The notes under the pieces: model-generated
Told to the model about the DNA's origin: nothing
Database searches by the model: none
What the model saw: the letters and a program-made list of their open reading frames with translations, nothing else
Translations under genes and position numbers: made by a program
Source of the DNA: a virus
Direction: 5' to 3' (one strand)
Virus record (IMG/VR): IMGVR_UViG_3300011253_000726
Span: 1-28,686 of that record
DNA: 28,686 nucleotides
Shown here: positions 7,790 to 17,200 of the stretch, one piece after another
How positions within the stretch are numbered: the first letter of the stretch is position 1
Layout: each line of letters begins with the position of its first letter

Positions 7790-9323
7790 GTATTCTTATA
7801 TTATTAATTATACAATCAGTTGATAAAATAGTAGTTGCTACTGAAGCCGCGTTTAAAAGAGCGCTTTTTGTAACTAATAATGGATCAATGATACCATTAT
7901 CAATCATGTTTACCATATTTCCCGTAACCACATCTAATCCTTTTCCTTGAACTTTAGGTGCTTTGTAATCTAATATACCAGCGTTATCTAATATTGTCTT
8001 AAAAGGAGCTTTAATAGCGTCTAGAAGTGTTTGTTCAGCTTCTGACTCAGCTTTGATAGATGAAGATGCATTTAGCAGGGCAATTCCCCCACCAGATACA
8101 ATACCTTCTTTGATTGCGGCCTTTGTAGCACAGATAGCGTCTTCGACTCTATCACTTTTTTCTTTTAATTCAATTTCAGAATTAGCACCAACTTTTACTA
8201 TAGCAACTTTAGCAGCTAATAGCGCTAATCTTCTTTCTAGCGCTACTATAAATCCAGGAACTTTTTCTGTAGATAATCTTTTCTTAACTTGTTCAACTAG
8301 ATCTTTTGCTTCATCAGGAGTTTCTTCTATTTGAATAATAGTATCTTGTTGTCCACTTATAGATTTTTTAGCTCTACCTAAATGCCTAACTTCAATTAAA
8401 TCCATATCATCTCCTAGGTCTTCATTAATAACTGTAGCTCCAGTCATCATAGCTAGATCATTTAGTTTTTCTTTTTTAGTAAAACCATATGTTGGTCCAT
8501 CTACTATACATACTTTAATATTGCCTTTCATCTTGTTCATAGCTAATGCAGCTAAAACTTGAGGATCAACATCTGCAATAATCAAAAGTGATTCATTATT
8601 TTTTATAGCATGTTCTAATACTCCTTGTATTTTTCTTATGCTATCAATTTGTGATTCAACGATTAAAACTAATGGATTATTTAGTTCACATGTTTTTTTA
8701 GCTTGGTCAGTTATAAAATGCATGCTTTTAACTGGCTTATGGTATTGCATACCATCAACTACTTCAACAGATGAAGTTATATCATTAGATTCTTCCATCA
8801 TCACAACTCCCGTATTTGCTACACTTTTGAAAGCTCCACCGATTAGTTTACCTAGTTCGGTATCGTTATTTGAGGAGATTGTGGCTACCTGGTCGATCAT
8901 ATCGCCTGTAACTTTGATGGAATTATCTTCAAGATATTTTACAACTTTTTTAACAGCTGCGTTAATACCTAGTTTTAATTCTCTTGAATTAATATTTTTA
9001 GAACTTGCTTTAGTTAATATTGACTGAGCCAATACTGTAGCTGTAGTTGTACCATCGCCGGCTTCTTCTACAGTTTTTCTAGCAGCTTCTTTTAGTAATG
9101 TTGCACCCATGTTTTCAACAGCATCAAATAATACTATTGAGTTTGCCACGGTTACACCATCTTTAGTGATGATAGGTTTTCCTGATTCATCTTCAAGGAT
9201 AACACATTTGCCGCTAGCTCCTAATGTGGAGCTAACAGCTTTTGTGAGTTTGTTTATCCCTTTAAATATCTTATCTTTGGCATCGCTACCGAAGTTAAGA
9301 TTCTTGACAAGTTTGTCTGACAT
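7770..9323 (-). CDS. groEL: GroEL-type chaperonin (Cpn60), phage-encoded
   Basis: At 517 aa this is a full-length group I chaperonin that folds client proteins in an ATP-driven double ring. Visible motifs are TLGASGK (about 33-39, the nucleotide loop, with Ala where E. coli has Pro33), KDGVTVA (D55), GDGTTTATVLA (D90, ATPase loop), RVEDAICATKAAIKEG with the catalytic Asp of the ED pair, SGGG, and IDPLLVTKSAL near the C-terminus. The Gly/Met-rich (GGM) tail of cellular GroEL is missing; it ends NNIRIHEGDRK. The order groEL-groES is the reverse of the usual bacterial groES-groEL. It sits between virion genes, so likely clients are the large fibre proteins or the capsid protein. Its own leader (9324-9349) is A/T-rich with no Shine-Dalgarno. 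Confidence 0.95.
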   Translation of the reverse strand: MSDKLVKNLNFGSDAKDKIFKGINKLTKAVSSTLGASGKCVILEDESGKPIITKDGVTVANSIVLFDAVENMGATLLKEAARKTVEEAGDGTTTATVLAQSILTKASSKNINSRELKLGINAAVKKVVKYLEDNSIKVTGDMIDQVATISSNNDTELGKLIGGAFKSVANTGVVMMEESNDITSSVEVVDGMQYHKPVKSMHFITDQAKKTCELNNPLVLIVESQIDSIRKIQGVLEHAIKNNESLLIIADVDPQVLAALAMNKMKGNIKVCIVDGPTYGFTKKEKLNDLAMMTGATVINEDLGDDMDLIEVRHLGRAKKSISGQQDTIIQIEETPDEAKDLVEQVKKRLSTEKVPGFIVALERRLALLAAKVAIVKVGANSEIELKEKSDRVEDAICATKAAIKEGIVSGGGIALLNASSSIKAESEAEQTLLDAIKAPFKTILDNAGILDYKAPKVQGKGLDVVTGNMVNMIDNGIIDPLLVTKSALLNAASVATTILSTDCIINNIRIHEGDRK

Positions 9324-9349
9324 AATTAGATTAGATTAAATTTGATTTA

Positions 9350-9640
9350 TTATTTAAAGGTTTTTACGACTTTTGGCCCTTTTAAGAAATCTACTTTCTT
9401 AGCATAATGATCTACTGACGAATCAATAGCTTGTTCTGCTCCTTCAAGAGTTTCTCTTCGGGTTACGTCGATCCAAGTATTTTCCTTTTCAGGTTGTTGG
9501 TACTCGGTTTGAAAAAAACCATTTGGTAATTGTACTATTCTCCAGTTTTTCTTTTCTGAAAGATGTTTCCAAAAATTAATAGTTTCTTCGTTTGGTTGTG
9601 GTTGACTATTCCACGAACTAGTCTGGTAATAAAAGGTCAT
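9350..9640 (-). CDS. Hypothetical protein, 96 aa
   Basis: No family is recognised. It begins MTFYYQTSSWNSQPQPNEET and has a Trp-rich middle (FWKHLSEKKNWRIVQLPNGF, ENTWIDVTRRET). This is followed by a predicted helix with ETLEGAEQAIDSSVDHYAKK and a basic tail. It is soluble, without cysteines. It stands alone between groEL (26-nt gap) and a beta-rich virion-type gene, within the late operon. Its C-terminal helix pattern recalls small phage proteins of unknown role; I will not assign one. Confidence 0.62.
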   Translation of the reverse strand: MTFYYQTSSWNSQPQPNEETINFWKHLSEKKNWRIVQLPNGFFQTEYQQPEKENTWIDVTRRETLEGAEQAIDSSVDHYAKKVDFLKGPKVVKTFK

Positions 9641-9675
9641 TGGTTTAAAATTTATTGGTTAATAAAAAATTGTTA

Positions 9676-10125
9676 CTATGTGATACTAGTTACAGGTCCT
9701 ACAGTTCCTGTTCCACCAGATCCAGTTCCTAACAATATAACTGATTGTTTAGCTTCAAATGTAGCTGTAGAAGCTTGGTTAACTAAAGCACTTTGCTTAA
9801 CGTATTGGCTTGCTTGAGGAGCCGCTGGCTCTGCAGTAAAATCCCATGCTACGTTTGAGCTTGGTACCATTGGTTGATTCCAAGGTTGTTCTACACCTGC
9901 AATAATTTGTTGCCATAATCCTCTAGTCCAAGCAGCTTTTTGACCAGCTGTTGAAGGAGGGAAGCTTGCTGCACCTGCAGCCGCTATGTTAATTACTGAA
10001 GTACCACCATTGTCATAAGTGATTGTTGTAGCTGTACCAGCACCGTTTACAGCGATAGTTGCTACGTCTGAAATTTTAAGTGGAGTTTGTACACCACTTA
10101 CATCCATGTTTAAATATTTTCCCAT
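9676..10125 (-). CDS. Putative virion protein, beta/Ala/Thr-rich (149 aa)
   Basis: It begins MGKYLNMDVSGVQTPLKISD and has a beta-hairpin segment, TITYDNGGTSVINIAAAG. A Trp/Gln-rich centre follows (WTRGLWQQIIAGVEQPWNQP), with a Gly/Thr-rich end (LLGTGSGGTGTVGPVTSIT). There is no signal peptide and no enzymatic motif. Composition and position next to fibre genes suggest a virion component. The leader contains an alternating TA tract directly upstream of the ATG. Not recognised beyond that. Confidence 0.6.
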   Translation of the reverse strand: MGKYLNMDVSGVQTPLKISDVATIAVNGAGTATTITYDNGGTSVINIAAAGAASFPPSTAGQKAAWTRGLWQQIIAGVEQPWNQPMVPSSNVAWDFTAEPAAPQASQYVKQSALVNQASTATFEAKQSVILLGTGSGGTGTVGPVTSIT

Positions 10126-10165
10126 TATATATATATTTTAAATGGTTAAGGTTCACTGTTGTTTA

Positions 10166-10201
10166 CATATGTCTAAGGCGAACCAAAAAAATAGACATAT
10201 G
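10166..10201. repeat. Perfect 10-bp inverted repeat in the 114-nt gap of the late operon
   Basis: CATATGTCTA (10166-10175) and TAGACATATG (10192-10201) are exact reverse complements with a 16-nt loop. On the leftward strand the loop starts with seven T. A second small hairpin, TCACTT/AAGTGA (10216-10221 and 10227-10232), lies beside it. Neither is followed by a T-run in the leftward direction, so a simple intrinsic terminator is not supported. An RNA-processing site or operator is possible. Confidence 0.5.
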
Positions 10202-10239
10202 CTTAGTTTTTATTATCACTTGTTTTAAGTGAAATTTAC

Positions 10240-10596
10240 CTATTCAACTGGCGGAGTTGGATTTTGCCACGTAAAATATAAGTCTTCGTTTACTGGTGTA
10301 ATTTCAGATTGAATAGTTGCAGCTATGCTAGCTTGCATCGCTGGTACATCTAATGAACCTTCTAACCATCCGATAACTACAGTTTCAAAAGCTTCAGTGT
10401 CTTCGTAAGGTACAAAAGGATCTCCAGCTACGTACGTGTAGCTTTGCGTTCCAATGTTAGTTGATGAATAAGTTTTTCCTCCAGATTCTTCAGAGCCGGT
10501 GTATCTGTAATGTACCGTGTATATTACATTGTCTTCACCCTCTGCTTGAATGTGAGCGTTCATTTGTGGGATGTCCCATTTGTAAGTAATTGCCAT
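10240..10596 (-). CDS. Phage structural-type protein, MAITYKW…/YFTWQNP family (118 aa)
   Basis: The protein reads MAITYKWDIPQMNAHIQAEG, then NVIYTVHYRYTG, DPFVPYEDTEAFETVVIGWL and ends DEDLYFTWQNP-like (here NEDLYFTWQNPTPPVE). I recall the same layout from a family of small uncharacterised proteins in T4-like cyanophages and marine phages, assumed to be virion parts. No enzyme motif is present. A TAACAATTAAA-type leader lies about 10 nt upstream of the ATG at 10596. Neighbouring genes are fibres and beta-rich small proteins. Confidence 0.7.
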   Translation of the reverse strand: MAITYKWDIPQMNAHIQAEGEDNVIYTVHYRYTGSEESGGKTYSSTNIGTQSYTYVAGDPFVPYEDTEAFETVVIGWLEGSLDVPAMQASIAATIQSEITPVNEDLYFTWQNPTPPVE

Positions 10597-10640
10597 TTTG
10601 TTTTTGTTTAATTGTTATTTATTTATTGTTTATTTATTTA

Positions 10641-11012
10641 TTATGGATTACCACAGCTTTGCGATGTGATTACGCCACTTGCGTTAGTTGTAAAAATAGC
10701 CACCTGAGACCCACTGCAGTTAAACTTTGGTTGTTGAGTTGAACTATGAATTGAAAAAGTAGTGCTTGCGTATACTGTGCCAGTAGGATTTACGTATAAA
10801 GTGTCACTAATTGCTATATTGCTTAAATTAGATTGTGTTGTGTAAACTGTCACTACTGTTCCACTTGGTGATGTTCCTATCGTGGCATTAAAATTATAAT
10901 ACACTGGGCTATCTACACCATTTACAAATTCTATATCCGCTTTTGCGGCATTATTGACGTTTGCTATTTCTTTATTTCCAACGCCATTGACGCTACCATC
11001 AGTCCAACTCAT
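10641..11012 (-). CDS. Putative fibre-associated beta-rich protein (123 aa)
   Basis: It starts MSWTDGSVNGVGNKEIANVN and continues with Thr/Ser/Val-rich beta strands (TVVTVYTTQSNLSNIAISD, TVYASTTFSIHSSTQ). Two cysteines occur (FNCSGSQ and the terminal SQSCGNP). The high Thr/Ser/Asn content and location directly after the large fibre gene suggest a virion or adhesion role. No domain is recognised. The start lies 11 nt below the 1068-aa gene's stop. Confidence 0.6.
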   Translation of the reverse strand: MSWTDGSVNGVGNKEIANVNNAAKADIEFVNGVDSPVYYNFNATIGTSPSGTVVTVYTTQSNLSNIAISDTLYVNPTGTVYASTTFSIHSSTQQPKFNCSGSQVAIFTTNASGVITSQSCGNP

Positions 11013-11023
11013 AATTTATTTTT

Positions 11024-14000
11024 TTAAGCTATTTTAACCCAAGTTTTATCTGGATCAAAGTATATATAATTAGCACTTGTTGCGTAACCTATTATTCTTA
11101 CATAGTCACCGGTTCCAGTTGGTCTACTGTTAGAAAAAGCGCCAGCCGTGTTAGATACATATAAAGGCGCTCCAATAGTAAAACCATGACTTGATTTGTA
11201 AAAGAAACCTTGTAATAACATACCAGCTGTGGCATTTGATCCTAAAGCTATAGCTAACATATACGTTGATTTAGCTTCACTGTCAGCGTCAGCTGTTGTC
11301 CAACCACCGTTTGTTTTCACAGCGTATAAAGTACCTGCTGTAACAGTTTCAGAAACTGACCAATTTACTATATTACCGCTTCCACTTGTTGTGTTTGCTG
11401 CTGGTGTATCATCTAATATAAGATTAAAAGAAGTTGCAGTTACTACGTTTGAATTACTGTCTAAACCTAATAGCTTAGTAGGTGTTCCGCTACCTGCTAA
11501 TCCATAACCGCCAAATTTTAAAAGACCAGAATTGTCTATTGTTATACCAGGAACTAAAGATCCTCCATATATATCTAATTCATTATTGCTGCTATCATTT
11601 TCTATTTTAAAATAAGCTGTAGATGTAGAGTTAAAATAAACACCGCTAGTTGCTCTAACGGATCCAGCAACGTGTAATTTGTTAAGTGGCGCAGTCGTCC
11701 CGATCCCGACGTTGCCGCTGTTTAAAATAGTCATTACTGTTCCTGATCCTGCTGTTGCATTAGCAGAAAGTGAATTAAATTGATAAGAACCCCCTGTTGA
11801 ATTATCTGCGCCTAAAGAATAGAATCTTGCAGTACCACCTAAGTTATCCATTAAAGTCGCGTTTGCTCTATAACTTGCCGCTATAGATGAACCCCCAATA
11901 ATAATATTTGGTGTATCTAATTTTTGTTGAGGACTAGTCGTCCCGATCCCGACGTTGCCGCCGTTGTTGTAAGACAAATCATAGCCTATTCGTTTCCAGT
12001 TATTAGTTTGAGTATTTGAAACCGTTACTAAAACTGATCCAGGTAGTGTTGAAGAAAGACTTGCTGCCCAACCGCTATTCCATTTGTAAAGGTTCATGTT
12101 AGAATGGCCGGAGGTATATTCTATTACTGAAAACTTACAGTAAGACCAAATACTTGTTGTATCAGCTATTGCTATATAAGGCCTATCTTCGCTTCCGCTA
12201 GCACCGGTAGATTTACCAAACTTTACAGGGAAGTTTCTTTCTATTCCAGGTTCATTTATAACATAAGCCGTACAGTTAGTCCAGTTATAACCTGAATACC
12301 AATACCCGGAAAAACGTACATCAAAGGATTCGCCATAAGCATAATCAAAAACACGTATAACTCCACTCATCATGTTATTTACACCACCAGCGCCATTATC
12401 CGGGAGTTCCATTATTAAATAACCCGTTTGAGTTCCACTTCCATTATATGCAGCCCCTGAAGGAGAAAATATTCTAGCTGTAGTGTTTTCATCAGTACCA
12501 AAACTATCACCTTTAACGTTTCCATTAACTTCAAGCTTATAGTTTGTTGGGGTAGTCGTCCCGATTCCGACGTTGCCTGCGTTTGTAATACGCATTCTTT
12601 CAGTAAAAGTTACTCCGTTTCCAGCTGTACCGCTAGGCGCTGTATACCAAGCGTGAGTTCCGCTTCCTTGTTGATAAGCTGTAGCAGATCCATTAGTAAT
12701 ATAAGTCTCTGTAGTTGAAACACCACTGTCAACGTAATAATTACAGCCTAAGGTAATTGTACTGCTGCTAGGACTTTGTAAAGAACCTGTGCCTACTTGT
12801 AAAGCTGTATAATTATACCAGTTACTTGGCGTTATACCTATTGCAACAACAGCTTTGTTAGCATCAGCTGAAGAAGTAATATGCATTTTTTCTGTAAAAT
12901 CATTTCCTGATCTAGTGAAAAAAGATAAAGCACCTTTTCTAGCCGATATATCGGTAGCAATTGTTCTTATTGAACTAAAATAAGCAGAGTTTGTTCCACT
13001 GTAATAACCACCCATATTTATAAGACCCATTATATCATCGTCAGCAGGACTTGCAGAAAACTGTAGCATGTCCATTTGAGCTCCAGCTGAACCAGCATTT
13101 GTTGAAACTAGTCTAACTAAATCTCCAGTTCCTTCAACGTGTAACTTAGCCCCAGGACTAGTCGTCCCGATCCCGACGTTGCCCGCGTTATTTATAATCA
13201 TCTTCTGCGTATTAGCAGTATAAAAATCAATATCCCCTGTTGATACGTTACCAGCTTTTAATATAACACTCCCGCCTGTAGTAGCAACTTCATTACCAAT
13301 AATTTGTACAAGACCACCTCTTGCCGTGCTTGCTGTTTGCCCTCCACATAAATATAAGGTTTGATTGTCAGAGCCATCAACTGTGTTCATAGAAATAGTT
13401 CTAAAACTATTTGCTGAACCTTCTAAAAGTAAATCACCAAATATTAATTGGTCACCTACTACGTGAAGCTTTTTACTAGGACTTGTAGCACCAATCCCGA
13501 CGTTGCCTGCGCTTATATAGTTATCTGTACCATCTGTATATAATGCTATTTTAGCAACACCTGCGTCGTACATTTGAAGTCTTGCTCCGTCTGTAGATTT
13601 TTCTGCTAATTCAAATATATTATTTGTATTACCATTTGATTGTATAGTTAAACCAGAAGATGAAGAACTTGTGCTGTTAGATTTTATAGTCAAAGGTGAA
13701 GTAGGACTAGTCGTCCCGATCCCAACGTTGCCTAATTCGTTAATACGAAGTCTTTCTAATAAATTTGTACTAGTACTGTTAGATGTAAAAAAAGCAAGCC
13801 CGCCTCCGTAATTACCATTACCAGTTTCTTTAACACCAGTAATTTGACCCATAGCTATTTCTCCGGTACTACCTGTCCACCATCTCTGTGTAAATACTAA
13901 AGACGCTCCATATTCGTCAGCGCCAGAAGCGCCAGCAAAATTTAATCTCATTGTTCCAGTTGGATTATGAGCAGAATTGCTGCCACTGTTTGTTTGTAAC

Positions 14001-14230
14001 CCATTAACATGAACACTAGAGGTAGGAGCAGTCACGTCAATCCCGACGTTGCCAGAATTACTATTATATATATCGTTACCATTAGCTAGCCAAAGACCTG
14101 TTCCAGGCACTGTGTTAGCGTCAACCCAGTCAATACCTGTTGAGGTTGTTGAAAGAACTTGGCCTGCAACGCCAGAACTATTATTACTATCTAGTAAATA
14201 TTTTGTTGAATATGTTTTTCCTGTACCCAT
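11024..14230 (-). CDS. Tail fibre/adhesin with seven GNVGIGTTSP repeats (1068 aa)
   Basis: The protein opens MGTGKTYSTKYLLDSNNSSG and GLWLANGNDIYNSNSGN, then repeats units beginning GNVGIGTTSP followed by a K/L-HV strand (for example SPGAKLHVEG). I count seven units. Each is followed by 60-250 residues of beta-rich sequence. The end (AGMLLQGFFYKSS…GAPLYVSNTAG…YVRIIGYATSANYIYFDPDKTW) is a C-terminal module I know from many phage fibre proteins. No self-cleaving S74 chaperone domain is visible. The repeats are typical of long trimeric fibre shafts that carry receptor-binding heads. The ATG directly abuts, in frame, the TAA of the 2159-aa gene. Confidence 0.85.
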   Translation of the reverse strand: MGTGKTYSTKYLLDSNNSSGVAGQVLSTTSTGIDWVDANTVPGTGLWLANGNDIYNSNSGNVGIDVTAPTSSVHVNGLQTNSGSNSAHNPTGTMRLNFAGASGADEYGASLVFTQRWWTGSTGEIAMGQITGVKETGNGNYGGGLAFFTSNSTSTNLLERLRINELGNVGIGTTSPTSPLTIKSNSTSSSSSGLTIQSNGNTNNIFELAEKSTDGARLQMYDAGVAKIALYTDGTDNYISAGNVGIGATSPSKKLHVVGDQLIFGDLLLEGSANSFRTISMNTVDGSDNQTLYLCGGQTASTARGGLVQIIGNEVATTGGSVILKAGNVSTGDIDFYTANTQKMIINNAGNVGIGTTSPGAKLHVEGTGDLVRLVSTNAGSAGAQMDMLQFSASPADDDIMGLINMGGYYSGTNSAYFSSIRTIATDISARKGALSFFTRSGNDFTEKMHITSSADANKAVVAIGITPSNWYNYTALQVGTGSLQSPSSSTITLGCNYYVDSGVSTTETYITNGSATAYQQGSGTHAWYTAPSGTAGNGVTFTERMRITNAGNVGIGTTTPTNYKLEVNGNVKGDSFGTDENTTARIFSPSGAAYNGSGTQTGYLIMELPDNGAGGVNNMMSGVIRVFDYAYGESFDVRFSGYWYSGYNWTNCTAYVINEPGIERNFPVKFGKSTGASGSEDRPYIAIADTTSIWSYCKFSVIEYTSGHSNMNLYKWNSGWAASLSSTLPGSVLVTVSNTQTNNWKRIGYDLSYNNGGNVGIGTTSPQQKLDTPNIIIGGSSIAASYRANATLMDNLGGTARFYSLGADNSTGGSYQFNSLSANATAGSGTVMTILNSGNVGIGTTAPLNKLHVAGSVRATSGVYFNSTSTAYFKIENDSSNNELDIYGGSLVPGITIDNSGLLKFGGYGLAGSGTPTKLLGLDSNSNVVTATSFNLILDDTPAANTTSGSGNIVNWSVSETVTAGTLYAVKTNGGWTTADADSEAKSTYMLAIALGSNATAGMLLQGFFYKSSHGFTIGAPLYVSNTAGAFSNSRPTGTGDYVRIIGYATSANYIYFDPDKTWVKIA

Positions 14231-17200
14231 TTAATATGTATTTCTTACTATGTTAACCCATTCGTATGTTGATGCACCTGTTTGCATACACATATCTGCG
14301 TAGCTCGCGTTTTCTTCTGTTACTTCTATTACTGATACATTGTCTATAACTAAAGCACCACTTGTTGCTGCAGATGTTATATAAAGATCAATAGCATTAT
14401 CGTCTCCAGCACTTGTTCTTACATCTAATGTTACACTGTGAGTTCCAACTGTAGTAGGCAAACCTGTTAAAGTAAAAGCACTTGCACCAGTATATCCGCC
14501 AATTCTAAAATCACCTGCATTTAAACTATTAGATACAATTGTATAAGTAAGTAAAACTTTTTGACCGCTTAACGTATTAGCTGGCCATAAACTCCCTTGA
14601 ATTAAATATTGAGCGGCACTATTAGCGGTAAGCGTTGCTTGCCCACCACTTATAGTTGCGTTTGATGATTTTGTCCAATCACTGTCTGTTGCAAAGTCGC
14701 CATTTGTCACAAAGTCAATACCTGTAACTGGAACTGGTTCGTCTGTTGCAGTTCTGTAGCGCATTGTACCTACTTTAGCAGCTGAAGCTGTGTCTGTATC
14801 ATCAGCCATTTGAATACCACCAGCAACTTGTAGTTTTGATTGAGGCCCAGTAGTACCAATTCCGACGTTGCCATTGTTTAGTATACGTATTCTATCACTA
14901 CTAGCTGTTTGAAAACTTAATTGTTGAGCTGATTGATTTGCTCCAATATAACCAATAGCTGAAGTTGGATCAACCCATAAGTCTAATCGTTTGTTACTAG
15001 CGGAATTTTCTTCAATTCTTATCCAAGGCGCACTTCCTCTAACCACTAATTGCTTAGCAGGACTAGTTGTCCCTATCCCGACGTTTCCGTTTCCAACAAT
15101 AGTAAAAGCTCTACCGCTATTTACATCAACCGCCATTGCGCCAGCGGCACTCATATTAGAAGTATGTGACGAGCTATCTACTTCAAAAGTATAAGTATTA
15201 TTACTCATACTAGTTGCTGTCTGTATAATCTTTGCAGCGTTGTTAGTATCGTGTGTTACAGTTAATTTGCCATTAGTTAAAGTTACATCACCTGCAAAAG
15301 TTGCGTTTTGTGATGTGTCAAGACTTAAAGCTAAGATGTTAGATGGAGCAAACTGAATTGCACCTGTTGCTCTTATATGAGGGCTATTAGCTAAAGCACC
15401 AGTAAAAGTATTATCAGCATCACCATTTAATCCAAAATACGCGCTAATAACGCCACCATCTTGTCTTAAATGTAATCTTGGATTATAATTTTCATTATCA
15501 TTGTTTGTATCTGCTTCAATAAGTAGTTCAGTATCTCCAACAGATTTTGTTAATGTTACATTACCTACAAAAGTTGTGTCATTACCACTAACTGTTATCG
15601 GTGCATTACCTAAAGTTTCTGAATCTGTAACAGAACTTGCGCCTTGCCACAAAGCTACTGTTTGCCCCGTGCCTACACCTGATAATACAGATGAGTTATC
15701 TATTTTTTGCCATTCACCAGAAGTACCAACATCGTCATTCCAAATTACCCAATCACCAGTATTCCAAGAGTTAGGCTCGTTACCTGTACCATTTGGAGTT
15801 GCAGCACCATCAGCACTACATATATAATAATAACCAGAAGTTTGTGTAACTGTATTTAGATTTGGATTACCATACCCAGAATTTAAAGATACGTCTGGAT
15901 TCCATGTTCCTCTATATATTGTAGCTCCAGTAATTAAACCGTCTACATAACCTTTTGTTGTTAAAGTTGAAGAACCATCACTTGTTATTGTTGCTGCTGA
16001 AGTTCCTTTTCCCGTAATTTCTGCATTTCCGCTGCCAGTTATTTTGAACATATTGGCGCTATCAGAGTTTCTTTTAAATGTTAAATCCCCTGCAGTTCCA
16101 GTTGTATTTCCAAACAACACTGTTCCAGACGACCCACTTGCTGCTGATGTAAATCTTAAATATTTATCTGTAGGAAGATTAATATTACCTGCAAAAGTTG
16201 CGTTAGCGCCTGTTAAGGTTAAAGCAAGTGTTTGACTACTTGGTTTAAATCGCATAGCGCCCGTACCAGTATTTGATATGTCTGCAAAGCCATTTGTAGT
16301 AAAATTTAAATCATCACCTAAAGTTATATCACCTGCAAAAGTTGCGTTGCCAGTTGAATCAACACTAAAGTTTTGTGATAAAATCGCTAAAGGTCTTAAA
16401 TTATTACCACCTGTTTCTACTGCCCTAATTGTTCTTATACTTGAATAATATCCTATGTCTATAGCTGAAGCAGTTGTTGAATCAACAATAAATCTATTTG
16501 AATCACCTGTTACAGTAACACCTGTGTTTGTTGTTGCTATCTTTGGGGAGTTATCAAAATACAATTGAACACCTGCATTTACATCTGCATTTATTAGTGT
16601 TTCAGTACCATCAGCATTATAAACCTCAAAATCTTTTGCCCAAATTTGTAATGAACCACTACCTAGTTCTTTTATGTAACTATTATTGCCGTTTGAGTCG
16701 TGATATATTTGAAGGTCCTCACCAGTGCCAAAAAATGCTTTTATACCATCATTGTGCCTTGTATTTTTTTCAAATTGGGTTCTAGCTCCATTATTAGGTC
16801 TAACGGAAAAATATGTTGTATTACCACCAGAACCATCGTCAGCTTGAAAAAACATATTATTACCATCAGCTTCTTGCCTAATATACATATCACCAACTTC
16901 ATTATCTATAAAACCACTAGTACCACTTGATTGCAGTCTTAATCCAACTAAATTACCTGATGTTAAAAACCTTACTTGTTGTGTGTTTGCTAGTATAATA
17001 TCACCAGTCATAGCTGTTGCAGTAGTGTTACCAGCTAGTGGTAAGTAAGGACCGCCAGGTAATGTACCTCCTCCAGATATTGAAATATTTCCACTAGAAT
17101 CTGTTTGTAAAAATCCTTGCCCTAGCGATGGCACCTGAAGAACACCCGTAGATTTTATTGTGAATTTAGAACTAGTACTTCCCCCAGTAGTAAACTCCAT

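Noticed and set aside
11024-13500. Search for a C-terminal self-cleaving chaperone (Peptidase S74) in the 1068-aa fibre
   Set aside because: No conserved DGxxxL…S-K dyad pattern is seen; the C-terminus is a different fibre module.
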